A stretch of 64,000 nt of DNA from Candidatus Eisenbacteria bacterium (GTDB lineage: Bacteria; Eisenbacteria; RBG-16-71-46; JACRLI01): positions 1 to 64,000 of the forward strand of contig JACRLI010000003.1 of the NCBI GenBank assembly GCA_016235265.1. Reading direction: 5' to 3'. Made by a program: the position numbers and the translations under genes. The notes beneath the pieces are model-generated. The model saw nothing but the letters and a program-made list of their open reading frames with translations, searched no databases and was not told the DNA's origin. This document shows, piece by piece, positions 32,502-41,249 of this stretch (the first letter of the stretch is position 1; every line of letters starts with the position of its first letter).

Positions 32502-32532
32502 TGGCTCCCGAGTTGGCCCCGGGCGGGAGCCA
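32502..32532 (-). terminator. hairpin after the GH57-like gene
   Basis: On the minus strand TGGCTCCCG and CGGGAGCCA are perfect 9-base complements around a 13-base loop, starting 16 bases past the stop codon. No U-tract follows. Confidence 0.55.
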
Positions 32533-32547
32533 GCCCGGCGCGCCGGA

Positions 32548-35500
32548 TCAGCGGGAGAGCACCATCTTCCGAATCAACCGCTCCCCTCCCAGCGTCAGCC
32601 GGTAGAAGTACACGCCGGAGCCGGCCCGGGCGCCGCCCGCGTCGGATCCGTCCCAGGCGAGAGACTGCGCTCCCACTCGCGCCGGTCCCCGCGCCAGGGT
32701 CCGCACCAGGCGGCCCTGGGTGTCGTACACGCTGAGTTCCAGGTCCTGGCCCGCGGCCCCCGCAGGCACCACGAAGCGGATCCGCGTCCCCGCGCCGAAC
32801 GGGTTGGGGGTGTTCTGGAGCAGCGCCAGGCGGGTCTGCGCGGGCTCCCCGCCCACCTCCACCGGGGCGCCGGTGAAGGCCAGCGTGGAGTTGGCCACGA
32901 TGGTGTTGGGGTTGCAGGCGGTGTCCCTCACCGCGCTCACGCGCAACGTGTAATCCAGCCAGGACTGGCGCGAAGTGGTGAGTTCCACCGCGCTGCCGGA
33001 GGGCTGCAGCACCGCGGACTTGACCGTGAGCGTCTGCTGCGGATCGGAGGTGCGGTAGATCGAGTAGTTGGACGAAGCCTGCGCCGTGGCCGGGTCCAGA
33101 CGCTCGGAGAACGAGACCAGCACGGTGGAGTCGTTGGACGCGGAGGCCGAGCCCAGCGTGGGGGCCACCCGGTCGGGCAGCGTGGGATAGCCGCTCCCGG
33201 TGGCGTCCACGGTGAAGGTGTACCCGCGGTCGATCACCGGCAGGGCGGCCGAGATGTTGCTGGGGGCCACGTCGCCGCCCAGCTGCTCGCCGGTCCCGTT
33301 CCACGCCAGCGCCGCCGAGATGGAGATCTTCGCGTTGGCCGGCACGCGCCCCGCGCCCAGGCCGTACAGGACGTTCCAGGGGATCGCCAGCTCGCTCCCG
33401 CCCCCGGAGCCGTAGACGTGCTGGGAGTCGAAGCCCATCAGCACCGCCGAGCTGGAGTCCACCGCATGCGTGGCGGACACGATCTTCCAGAAGTTGTTCG
33501 CGTCGAACGCCCCCTGGTCCTGGTAGCAGCCGTACTGCCAGTCGGCCTTGAAGCCCGGGGCGGTGAACTGGGTCTTGCGGTTCCACACGTCGATATTGCG
33601 CAGGTCGGCCTGCCCGTTGGCCCCGTTGGGGTCGGTGTCCACGTAGATGAGCCACGAGTTGTGGCTCACGGTGCCCGCCAGCCCCAGGTACAGGTACGTG
33701 GAGTCCATGCCCACCAGCAGCGACTGGATCTCGTTGCTGGACGTCCACTGGGAATCGTTGGAGTCGCGCACCGCCACCGCGCACTGGGTCCACTCGGCCA
33801 GGTTGACCCAGCCGTCCACGGTGATCGAGGTGGGCGGCCCGTACGAGATCATCTTGTTGTCGGTGTGGAGCACCTGCAGCACGCTGTTGCCGGCGGCGTC
33901 CTGCACCTCGCCGGTCGCGAGCAGCAGCCGCAGGTTGGTGTGGCTCAGGCCGGCGATGGCCGTGCCGACCGCGGGGCTCACGGTGAGCGCCAGCGTGGGC
34001 GCATCGACCGCGTTGGCCACGACGGTGGAGTTGTCGAGCGTGACTTCCGCGGTGCCGTCGTTGTTGGCGTCAACGGCGATGCCGGTGAACACCACCGGCG
34101 TGCGTTTCACCGTCTCGTTGAAGGTGATGCTGAGCTGGCGCGAGGCCGGGTAGTAGGTGGCCGAGGACACCTGCGGGGGGATCTGGTCGGTGAGGTGCGC
34201 GGCCAGGCTGTCCAGTTCCGCGATGTGGCCCGACAGGTCCGGCGCGGAGGTCACGCCCGCGAAGAGGTAGAACTCGAAGCTCTGGGTGCCCCGGATCTCG
34301 TCCCCCTTCATGATGCGCCCGGAGATCTCCTTCTGGTGCGCCGCGCCCCCGGAGCCCAGCACGAATGCGCCCGTGGCCCCGGTGTTGGGGTTGCGCTGGC
34401 CCATGTAGGCGGAGCTGCCCGGCCACACCCGGTCCATGCGCGCGTTCCACACCAGGTCCACCAGGTCGGGCGTCCAGCCGGCCTGGAGGTACTGGGTGGT
34501 GGAGCCCACGTTGTACACCGCGTCGATGTAGGGCTGGCCCAGCGTGAGGCGGAAGGTCTTGGTCACACCGTAGTGGTCCAGGGTCACCTGCACCGTGGTG
34601 CCGGTGGCGGTGTCCACGCGCATGTTGTAGGTGTCGTTCTGGTAGTTGGGACCCACGTCGCTGAAGGCGGCCACGTGGTTGCCGTCGTTGTAGTCGCCCT
34701 CGGTGCCGTACCAGTAGGCGTTGTCCACGCCGACCACCGAGAAGTTCTGGCTGCCCGGGCCCCGGGCGAACACCCAGGGCGCGCGCCCCCCGTTGCCCTC
34801 GAACACCGCCATCACCCGGTCGTTGTACATCACCAGTTCCTGGAACCCGTCGTGGTCGATGTCGCTGAAATAGGCGCCGGTGGGGTTGGCGTACATCCCC
34901 GCGGCCCAGCGCGAGGCCTCGGCGTACACGTTGGCGTTCTTCACGTGCGCCGAGTAGTTCTTCTCCCAGCCGCTGATCGGTCCGCCCAGGTAGTCGTGCC
35001 AGGCCTCCTCGTGCAGGTTGGTCATGAGCAAGCCGGCCTCGTTGATGTTGTTGACCGCCGCCGAGGAGAGGCTCGCCTGGGCGGTGTTCCACATGGTGCC
35101 GAAGTTGGCGCAGTTGCCGCCGCGCGACGGGTCGCAGCCGCCGCTGCCGTTGCCGCCGGTGATGTAGGGCACGTAGCCGGCCCAGTCGCTGTACCAGGCG
35201 TTGTTGCTCCCGCCGTACCCCGCCGTCCCGCCGATCGAGCCGTAGGTGCCGTAGGTCACGTTCATCGAGGGGTTGCCGGCGAAGTTGGGATTGTCCAGCG
35301 CGGCGTCCAGCTTCCACGTGTGCAGCCACGCGGCCTCGGCCTGGCACTTGTTGATCATCCACAGGTAGGTGCCGTAGGCGTACGGCATGTCGGTGGCCCA
35401 GTTGCCCATGCCGGCGGCCATCTCCCAGTCGTCGCCGTAGGTCACCAGGCGGAAGGTGCCCTGGCCCGAGCCGGCCAGCCCGGTGAGGATCGCCAGCGCG

Positions 35501-36783
35501 CCGGCGCCGTCGCCGGCGTGCAGCTTGCCGGTGAAATTGGAGTCCCTGAGGATCACGCGCAGGCCGGTGCCGGCCATGGTGTGGATCTGGTGGTTGTCGT
35601 AGCCCTGCCCGTGGATGTCGTCGTCGAGGATCACGGCGTTCACGCCGTGGCCGCCGAAGTTGTCCCCCATCCAGTCGGTCACCCCGCCGGTGGGTCCGCT
35701 GGTCGGCGAGAGCCACACCCGCTCGGGAATCCACGCCACCCGCGAGTTGTAGCCGTAGCGCAACTGGTTCATGGCCTTCTCGCGGTCGATGGACCAGTCG
35801 TTCATGCCGTTGGTGACGAAGGGCATGATGTGCTGGCCGTACGCCGAGGTCAGGATGCCGGCCCAGCCCTGCGTCACGCCTGTGGCGAGCCAGGCGTTCA
35901 TGTCCAGCGCGTCGCCGGTGTTGTGGTCCCACAGCTGGGAGGTCTGCAGCAGCGGCGCCAGGTGGAAGTTGCCCGGGACGGCCGTGTTCTGGTGCAGCGA
36001 AAGGATCTCGTCGAAGCCGCTGGAGGCCTCGGCCCCCGACCGGCCGTGGAACACGTCGCTGTAGGACAGGCCCTGGTTGCCGTGGTGGGCGAACGCGCAC
36101 GAGGCCTCGTACACGCGCGGCGCGGCGGGCACGACCAGCCGGTCTCTCACCGCTCCGCCGGCCACCGAGATGACGTGGAAGCGGACCGGCTGCGCCCCGG
36201 GCTCGCGGCCGGTCGAAGCCGCTCCCACCCTGCCGCGGAGCGACCCGGGCAGGGCGAAGGAGGCCGCCAGCACGTCGCGATCCGCGTCCACTCGGGCCAG
36301 CGTGGCGTCCAGGCGCTCCAGCGCGGCTCCGCGGGCGTCGTGACGGGCCGCCAGCGGCGCGGCGGGGGCTCCGCCCAGCTCCACGTAGGACTCCCAGGCG
36401 ATGGGCGAGACACCCGCGAGCCCCAGCGGCAGGTCGGTGCGCCCGCCGGGGGCGTCGTCCACCAGCACCAGCACGCGCACGCCCTGCGCGGCGAAGTGGT
36501 CCCGCCCGTCTCGCGGGTCCACCATGCGCACCATGCTCACCCTGAGGTCCAGCCGGCCCGTCTCCTCGGTGGCGTAGAACGCCAGGATGTTGGCGGCCGC
36601 CTCGTCCGCGCTCCCCCCCGCCTTCACGGCGCCCAGGGCGAGCAGGGAGCTCGAGGGCCATGCCGCGCGGCCCAACAGCGGGTCGGCCAGCTTCCGGACC
36701 TGGGCGGTGGAGACATGCGAGAGGACGGCGACGAGGGAAATCACGGCGAGAGCGGTGGCGGCGGCGCGCCTCACGGCGTTCAT
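32548..36783 (-). CDS. giant secreted GH57-like glycoside hydrolase with Ig, CBM9-like and sorting modules
   Basis: A 1411-residue exported protein. The ATG at 36783 begins a signal peptide (RRAAATALAVISLVAVLSHV, cleavage near STA) and follows GGAG. Residues ~230 to 620 look like a GH57 (beta/alpha)7 barrel: LTSAYGQHIMPF, WSIDREKAMNQLRYGY, then WIPERVW (putative nucleophile Glu354) and VILDDDIHG (putative acid/base Asp near 387 to 389). EF-hand-like DIDHDGFQEL follows. Beyond come Ig-like units (PPQVSSATYYPAS, VSFSERLDPATAQASSNYSI), a CBM9/DOMON-like module (ITVDGWVNLAEW, MDSTYLYLGLAG) and a C-terminal sorting domain (LLQNTPNPFGAGTRIRF, SGVYFYRLTLGGE, ending KMVLSR). GH57 enzymes cleave or transfer alpha-1,4/1,6-glucans and are usually intracellular, so a secreted one is unusual. 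It has its own promoter. Confidence 0.8.
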   Translation of the reverse strand: MNAVRRAAATALAVISLVAVLSHVSTAQVRKLADPLLGRAAWPSSSLLALGAVKAGGSADEAAANILAFYATEETGRLDLRVSMVRMVDPRDGRDHFAAQGVRVLVLVDDAPGGRTDLPLGLAGVSPIAWESYVELGGAPAAPLAARHDARGAALERLDATLARVDADRDVLAASFALPGSLRGRVGAASTGREPGAQPVRFHVISVAGGAVRDRLVVPAAPRVYEASCAFAHHGNQGLSYSDVFHGRSGAEASSGFDEILSLHQNTAVPGNFHLAPLLQTSQLWDHNTGDALDMNAWLATGVTQGWAGILTSAYGQHIMPFVTNGMNDWSIDREKAMNQLRYGYNSRVAWIPERVWLSPTSGPTGGVTDWMGDNFGGHGVNAVILDDDIHGQGYDNHQIHTMAGTGLRVILRDSNFTGKLHAGDGAGALAILTGLAGSGQGTFRLVTYGDDWEMAAGMGNWATDMPYAYGTYLWMINKCQAEAAWLHTWKLDAALDNPNFAGNPSMNVTYGTYGSIGGTAGYGGSNNAWYSDWAGYVPYITGGNGSGGCDPSRGGNCANFGTMWNTAQASLSSAAVNNINEAGLLMTNLHEEAWHDYLGGPISGWEKNYSAHVKNANVYAEASRWAAGMYANPTGAYFSDIDHDGFQELVMYNDRVMAVFEGNGGRAPWVFARGPGSQNFSVVGVDNAYWYGTEGDYNDGNHVAAFSDVGPNYQNDTYNMRVDTATGTTVQVTLDHYGVTKTFRLTLGQPYIDAVYNVGSTTQYLQAGWTPDLVDLVWNARMDRVWPGSSAYMGQRNPNTGATGAFVLGSGGAAHQKEISGRIMKGDEIRGTQSFEFYLFAGVTSAPDLSGHIAELDSLAAHLTDQIPPQVSSATYYPASRQLSITFNETVKRTPVVFTGIAVDANNDGTAEVTLDNSTVVANAVDAPTLALTVSPAVGTAIAGLSHTNLRLLLATGEVQDAAGNSVLQVLHTDNKMISYGPPTSITVDGWVNLAEWTQCAVAVRDSNDSQWTSSNEIQSLLVGMDSTYLYLGLAGTVSHNSWLIYVDTDPNGANGQADLRNIDVWNRKTQFTAPGFKADWQYGCYQDQGAFDANNFWKIVSATHAVDSSSAVLMGFDSQHVYGSGGGSELAIPWNVLYGLGAGRVPANAKISISAALAWNGTGEQLGGDVAPSNISAALPVIDRGYTFTVDATGSGYPTLPDRVAPTLGSASASNDSTVLVSFSERLDPATAQASSNYSIYRTSDPQQTLTVKSAVLQPSGSAVELTTSRQSWLDYTLRVSAVRDTACNPNTIVANSTLAFTGAPVEVGGEPAQTRLALLQNTPNPFGAGTRIRFVVPAGAAGQDLELSVYDTQGRLVRTLARGPARVGAQSLAWDGSDAGGARAGSGVYFYRLTLGGERLIRKMVLSR

Positions 36784-36901
36784 GGGCAGGGCTCCTGGCG
36801 TCAGGGTACCAAGGTGCGTGCGTGGTCCAAGGGCGCCCGAGGCGCCCCGGATCCGGCCGTCACCCGGGGAGAGGCGGTCGGAGGCGGAAACTTGCGTAAA
36901 T

Positions 36902-36930
36902 ATTGTAGCCCAGGAGGGGCAATTCGGCAA
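36902..36930 (-). promoter_or_regulatory. sigma70-type promoter of the GH57-like gene
   Basis: On the minus strand TTGCCG (36930 to 36925), a 17-base spacer and TACAAT (36907 to 36902), about 120 bases upstream of the start codon. The long GC-rich leader between promoter and start contains a GGGGCGCCTCGGGCGCCC hairpin. The rest of the gap back to 37037 shows nothing recognisable. Confidence 0.75.
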
Positions 36931-37037
36931 TCCGGTAGCTGGCGCCGCCGGACGCATGCGGAGGCCGCTGCACGCCGTTCAATCCACTTGAATGCGCCGC
37001 GCCTTTCGATTGTGGGAATGGAGCTTGCGGGAGGGGC

Positions 37038-38303
37038 CTAGGGGGCCAGGAGGAACGCCAGCACGCGGTCAATGCGGGCCGCCCACGCGCCCTCGTTGTG
37101 GGCCGCGCCGGCCACCTCCTCGTAGTGCAGCGAGGCTCCCTCCCGCCAGCCGCGGGAGATCAGCGCGTCACGCAGGGCCCGGGCGTCCTCGAGCCACTCC
37201 GCCCGGCCCGCGCTCGCGGTGCCTTCGTGCGTGCCGATGTCGATCCAGGTCCGCTGCCCCGGCCGCGGGCCGGCGGCGGCGCCCGCGCGCCGCACCATGT
37301 CGCGGTTCGCCCACCACGCAGCCGGCGAGATGCAGGCCACCCTTCCAAATACGTCCGGGCGCTCCAGGCCCAGCCACAGGGAGACGAGCCCGCCCAGCGA
37401 GGAGCCCGCGACCGCGGTGTGCGCCGGGTCCGGCAGGGTCCGGTACAGGGAGTCCACGCGCGGCTTGAGCTCGTCCACCAGGAATCGGGCGTAGTCCGCG
37501 GCCCTGCCCCCGCCGTGGCGGGCGTCCGCGGCGGGTGTGTACTCGGCGGCGCGGTCGGGCGTGTTGGCCACGGCCACCGCGATGAAGGGCGGCAGGCCGC
37601 CGGTGGGAATGAGCCGCTCGGCGGTCTCGTCCACGCCCCACTCCACTCCCAGGAAGCTGGTGGCGGCGTCGAAGACGTTGTTGCCGTCGTGGAAGTAGAC
37701 CACCGGGTAGCGGGCGGAGGAATCCGCGGCGTAGCCGGGCGGCAGGTACACCCACACCCGGCGCTCGCGCACGAAGCGCGAGCTGAACGCCGCCATCTCC
37801 ACCACGTTTCCGGTGAGCGTGCGGGCGCGCGACGCCGCGGGTGGCTCCGCCTGGTCGCGCCACGTGCGCACCGCGAGGCGCAAGGTGTCGTCCCCGGTGG
37901 CGGTGGCCACGTGATTGCCGATCTCCCCGCCCCGCTCGTCCTTCTCCACGGTGTCCCAGCCCCCGCGCGTGACCTTGAACTGCAGCGCGGTCCCGCGCGC
38001 GAGCGCCACCGTGGCCGCGTGCCGCCCGCCGCCGCGCGCGGCGAGCCGGAGGCCGGCGCCATTCCACTCGCCCAGTTCCGGGACATTGCCCGAGATCCAC
38101 AGCGTGGCATTCCCGGGCGTGGATGCCGGGGCCTGGACGAGGAAGGTCACGCGGACGGAGTCGGAAAGGCTGGAGCGGGCGGGCGGCTCGGGTGCGGCGG
38201 CCCGCGCGGGCGCCGCTGCGCCTGTGGCCGCGGCGGCGCCCCCGGCCGCGCACGCGGCCGCGAGGAGAAAGGCGGTGCGGAGCGCGGCCGCGGGAGACGT
38301 CAC
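37038..38303 (-). CDS. secreted esterase-like protein with N-terminal CBM20-type domain
   Basis: A 421-residue protein from a GTG at 38303 that overlaps the GH13 stop as GTGA. A signal peptide (LRTAFLLAAACAAGGAAAAT) precedes a CBM20-like domain at ~48 to 145 (VRVTFLVQAPASTPGNATLW, ISGNVPELGEWNG, LQFKVTRGGWDTVEKDERGG), which in starch enzymes binds alpha-glucan. The rest is an alpha/beta-hydrolase of the enterochelin-esterase-like group: VWVYLPPGYAADSSARYPV, YFHDGNN, nucleophile Ser302 in AGSSLGG, and a late His in GAAHNEGAW. Siderophore esterase activity is unlikely given the starch-binding domain; deacylation of a modified glucan is more plausible but inferred. Confidence 0.85.
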   Translation of the reverse strand: MTSPAAALRTAFLLAAACAAGGAAAATGAAAPARAAAPEPPARSSLSDSVRVTFLVQAPASTPGNATLWISGNVPELGEWNGAGLRLAARGGGRHAATVALARGTALQFKVTRGGWDTVEKDERGGEIGNHVATATGDDTLRLAVRTWRDQAEPPAASRARTLTGNVVEMAAFSSRFVRERRVWVYLPPGYAADSSARYPVVYFHDGNNVFDAATSFLGVEWGVDETAERLIPTGGLPPFIAVAVANTPDRAAEYTPAADARHGGGRAADYARFLVDELKPRVDSLYRTLPDPAHTAVAGSSLGGLVSLWLGLERPDVFGRVACISPAAWWANRDMVRRAGAAAGPRPGQRTWIDIGTHEGTASAGRAEWLEDARALRDALISRGWREGASLHYEEVAGAAHNEGAWAARIDRVLAFLLAP

Positions 38304-40990
38304 CGAAGCTTCACCACGCGGGCGGACTCCACCCACGCGGCGGTGCGCGCGCGCACCAGGTAGATGCCGCTGGGCAGCGCCGCGCCCCCCTCCCCGGTCC
38401 CGTCCCAGGGCAGCGAATGCGAGCCCGGCGAGCCCAGGAACGTGCCCAGGTCGCGCACCCGGCGCCCGGCGACATCCAGCACTTCCAGGCTGATGTCCAT
38501 GGCTCGCGGCAGCCGGTAGCGCACCGTGGCGCCGCCCCGGAACGGGCTGGGGGCCACGCGCAGCCCGTAGGCCTTCTGCCCCGCGGGCGGGATGCCGGCG
38601 GTGAGACTGGTGGAGATCACCGCGAACTGCGGGCCGGCCACGCCGGCGAGGTTCAGCGGCGTGCGGCCGAGCAGTCCGTAGCCGCCACCCAGGCCGGGCA
38701 GGAACTGGTTGCCCACGGTTCCATCGGGGCGCACCAGCATGGCCATCACTCCCACGTCCGGCCCCGGTCCGGACAGGAACAGGTCCGCATACGGCAGGAG
38801 CATCTCCCATCCGAGGCTGGCGGAGGCCGCGGCGGTGGCGGAGGCCGCGGTCACGCCGGCGGTGTTGCTGTCGTTGAGGGCCACGGCCATGCCGGCCGGG
38901 TTGTCGCCTCCCGAGAGCGCGCCGTCGAGGCTGTTCACCAGCGCCGCGCCCATGTAGCGCTTCGTGCCCCCGCCGGCGGTCGCCAGCGTGTAGTGGTCCA
39001 CGTACAGGTTGCCGCTCCAGGCGTTGATCCACAGCAGCGCGTCGGGCTGGAAGCCGGGGTCCAGGGTGAGCCCGTCGAGCTCGGCCAGGCCCGAGGGCGG
39101 CGCGGTAAAGGCCGACGTGCGCAGCGTGTTCTGGCCGCCCGCGCGGGTGTCGAGCAGCAGCACCAGGGCGGTCCCGTCGGAGGGCAGGTTGCCGGTGATG
39201 CCCACGCGGAGCCCCTGGCTGTCGGGCTTGACGTAGAGCTGGTCCAACTCGGCCTGGTTGTCACCCATGGCGGTGGCATTGTCCTGCGTGGCCACCAGCG
39301 CCAGGGCCCCGTGGTCGGCGGGGATGTTGCGGCCGTCCTGCGGCCCGGCCACCACCGGACGCGGCGTCACCCCCGCGCGCAGCACGGCCCAGCCGTGGCT
39401 GCCGAGGTGCAGCGGGTAGGCGGCGCGGTTCAGCGTGGTGAGCGCGGCAAGCGTGCCGCCGCCGATCACGTCCAGCACCGGCGTGGAGCCCCCGGGCACG
39501 TCAAACTTGGTGAGGTCCAGGGTGATGTCGGCGGCCGTCCCGGACAGGTTGATGGCCACCAGCAGCGTCTCCTGCCCCGCGTGCTGGCGCGCGAAGGCCC
39601 ATACCGCGGCGCTGGAATTGGGCACCTCGGCATACGCGCCCCGCCGCAGCGCGGAGTGCGCCCGGCGCAGCGCGATCAGCGAACGGTAGGTCTCCAGCAG
39701 CGAGCCGGCCGCCCCCTGCTGCTCCTCCACCGAGCGCCCGTCGTTGTCCTTCGCGAAGCGGCCGCTGTAGGCCTGGCTGTTCAAGATCCAGTAGTTGCTC
39801 ATCGGCGACCCGGCGACGGCCTTCCACTTGAACGGCTCGCGCATGGGGATGTCGTTGGCGTCGCTGCCGTAGTTCTGCTTGGTGCCGCGCATGCCCAGCT
39901 CGTCGCCGAAGTAGATCACCGGCGGGAACGGCTGCGTCATCTGGATGGCCGCGGCCACCTTCGCGCGGCCGGTGCTGTTTCCGAGGTTCGACGCCAGACG
40001 GTCCACGTCGTGGTCGCCCAGGGTGCACAGGTACGTGCGCCCCGCCGGCAGGGACGCCAGCGTGGCGCGCATCTCGCTGTACAGCCCGGAGGCGTTCGCC
40101 GAGGAAATGGCGGACCGCGCCGCGAACAGGAACGGCTTGGTGAACGCGGCGTCGTGGGCGTTCAGGAACTCGCTGCCGTGCGAGCCCCAGTCCCCCTGCT
40201 CGGCGAAGGTGAACACGTCCGGGTTCACCGCCTGCAGCCCCGCCTTCCAGCGCAGCCACCACGCCAGGTGGTAGCCGTTGCCCTCGTCCAGCACCACGTG
40301 GTCCAGCCGGTAGCCGTCGATGCCCTCCGACAGGCTCTGGTCGCCGCGCGGGTCGAGCCAGTGGCGACACCACGAGATCAGCGTGTCGCCCGCCGGCCCG
40401 TGGTTGAGATTCCACGTGATGGTGCCCACGCGCGCCCCGTTCCAGCTGTTGTAGGCGCCCCCGCTGAAGGCGCTGTTGGAGCCGTTGGTGTAGACCAGGA
40501 AGGGGGTCCAGGGCGAGGCGGGCCGGTTGTACGAGTCGAGGAACATGGTCGAGGACTGCGACAGCTGGTAGGACACGAAGTCGAGGTACACCTTCACGGT
40601 GTCCGCGTGCGCCGCCGAGACGAAGGACCGGAACTGGGTCTCGCTGCCGAAGGAGGGGTTGAGCAGGCTCGCCTCGCCATGCTGGTAGCCGTGATAGGCC
40701 GGCGACGGAAAGACGGGGGTCATCCAGACCGAGGTCACGCCCAGGTACTTGAGGTAGGGCAGCGCGGCGGTCATGCCGCCGAAGTCGCCGAAGCGGCTGG
40801 CGTCGTTGTCCGAGTCGCGCCAGGCGATGGGCATGTACGAGTAGAAGATGTCGTCGGCGACGTCGCGGGCGGCCCGGGCCGGCGTGGACGGCTGGGACAG
40901 CAGCATCACCATCGCGCAGAGCGCAAGGAGGATCGGACGGCGGCGCGAGGCGGCGCAGGTCGCAGCAATCATGCATCCAGATTGGGGCAT
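38300..40990 (-). CDS. secreted GH13 alpha-amylase-family enzyme with sorting domain
   Basis: An 896-residue exported glucan hydrolase. GGAGG lies four bases before the ATG at 40990, favouring it over an ATG six codons later; the signal region is ILLALCAMVMLLSQPSTPARA. The GH13 barrel spans ~45 to 480: GVTSVWMTPVFPSP, EGIDGYRLDHV (nucleophile Asp230), VFTFAEQGDW (acid/base Glu264) and LGDHDVDRL (Asp328). Conserved region I, normally DxVxNH, reads LDFVSYQ, so its Asn-His is replaced. A small beta domain follows, then a CBM9/DOMON-like module (~590 to 780) homologous to the secreted protein at 16816 to 17727, and an FlgD-like C-terminus (ISLEVLDVAGRRVRDLG, GIYLVRARTA, ending VVKLR). Probable surface-displayed amylase or transglycosidase. 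Confidence 0.9.
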   Translation of the reverse strand: MPQSGCMIAATCAASRRRPILLALCAMVMLLSQPSTPARAARDVADDIFYSYMPIAWRDSDNDASRFGDFGGMTAALPYLKYLGVTSVWMTPVFPSPAYHGYQHGEASLLNPSFGSETQFRSFVSAAHADTVKVYLDFVSYQLSQSSTMFLDSYNRPASPWTPFLVYTNGSNSAFSGGAYNSWNGARVGTITWNLNHGPAGDTLISWCRHWLDPRGDQSLSEGIDGYRLDHVVLDEGNGYHLAWWLRWKAGLQAVNPDVFTFAEQGDWGSHGSEFLNAHDAAFTKPFLFAARSAISSANASGLYSEMRATLASLPAGRTYLCTLGDHDVDRLASNLGNSTGRAKVAAAIQMTQPFPPVIYFGDELGMRGTKQNYGSDANDIPMREPFKWKAVAGSPMSNYWILNSQAYSGRFAKDNDGRSVEEQQGAAGSLLETYRSLIALRRAHSALRRGAYAEVPNSSAAVWAFARQHAGQETLLVAINLSGTAADITLDLTKFDVPGGSTPVLDVIGGGTLAALTTLNRAAYPLHLGSHGWAVLRAGVTPRPVVAGPQDGRNIPADHGALALVATQDNATAMGDNQAELDQLYVKPDSQGLRVGITGNLPSDGTALVLLLDTRAGGQNTLRTSAFTAPPSGLAELDGLTLDPGFQPDALLWINAWSGNLYVDHYTLATAGGGTKRYMGAALVNSLDGALSGGDNPAGMAVALNDSNTAGVTAASATAAASASLGWEMLLPYADLFLSGPGPDVGVMAMLVRPDGTVGNQFLPGLGGGYGLLGRTPLNLAGVAGPQFAVISTSLTAGIPPAGQKAYGLRVAPSPFRGGATVRYRLPRAMDISLEVLDVAGRRVRDLGTFLGSPGSHSLPWDGTGEGGAALPSGIYLVRARTAAWVESARVVKLR

Positions 40991-41110
40991 CGGGCCTCCG
41001 GGCGCAAGGCGGCCGCAGCGGGGAGCCGGGTTCGGGCGCGCGCGGGGCGCGGCCCCCGCGGCGTGCGAGCTGCCGGGCGGGCGCGGAGGAAGCCGCCGCC
41101 GGCAACGCAG

Positions 41111-41139
41111 CGGGCCCCGTCGCGTGGCGGCGGGGCCCG
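41111..41139 (-). terminator. hairpin downstream of tRNA-Arg
   Basis: CGGGCCCCG and CGGGGCCCG are perfect 9-base complements around an 11-base loop, beginning 19 bases past the tRNA 3' end. There is no U-tract. It probably ends or trims transcripts coming from the trp operon and tRNA. Confidence 0.6.
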
Positions 41140-41157
41140 TGGGCTCGATGCGGAATG

Positions 41158-41231
41158 TGCGCCGGGAGGGATTCGAACCCCCGACCCTCAGCTCCGGAGG
41201 CTGATGCTCTATCCAACTGAGCTACCGGCGC
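41158..41231 (-). tRNA. tRNA-Arg (anticodon CCG)
   Basis: A 74-base cloverleaf. The acceptor arms are GCGCCGG and CCGGCGC with discriminator A. The D-arm carries AGCTCAGTTGGATAGAGC, the anticodon stem-loop is CAGC-CTCCGGA-GCTG with CCG in the anticodon position (reads CGG), and the T-arm contains GGTTCGAATCC. The 3' CCA is not encoded. The gene begins only 18 bases after the trpB stop, so it may be transcribed with the trp operon; no promoter fits in that gap. Confidence 0.95.
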
Positions 41232-41249
41232 ATCGGTGCGTCCAAGTCC

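Noticed and set aside
32383..37041. A 1552-residue plus-strand open frame opposite the GH57-like gene
   Set aside because: Composition is His/Val/Gly/Arg-rich with no domain pattern; it is the antisense shadow of a GC-rich gene. The same holds for the other long plus-strand frames at 3084, 5481, 8643, 17809, 23430, 25888, 38123 and 58527.
37038..38303. Siderophore esterase (Fes) as the primary call
   Set aside because: The hydrolase domain is similar, but the N-terminal CBM20-type domain and coupling to an amylase argue against iron metabolism; no siderophore genes are nearby.
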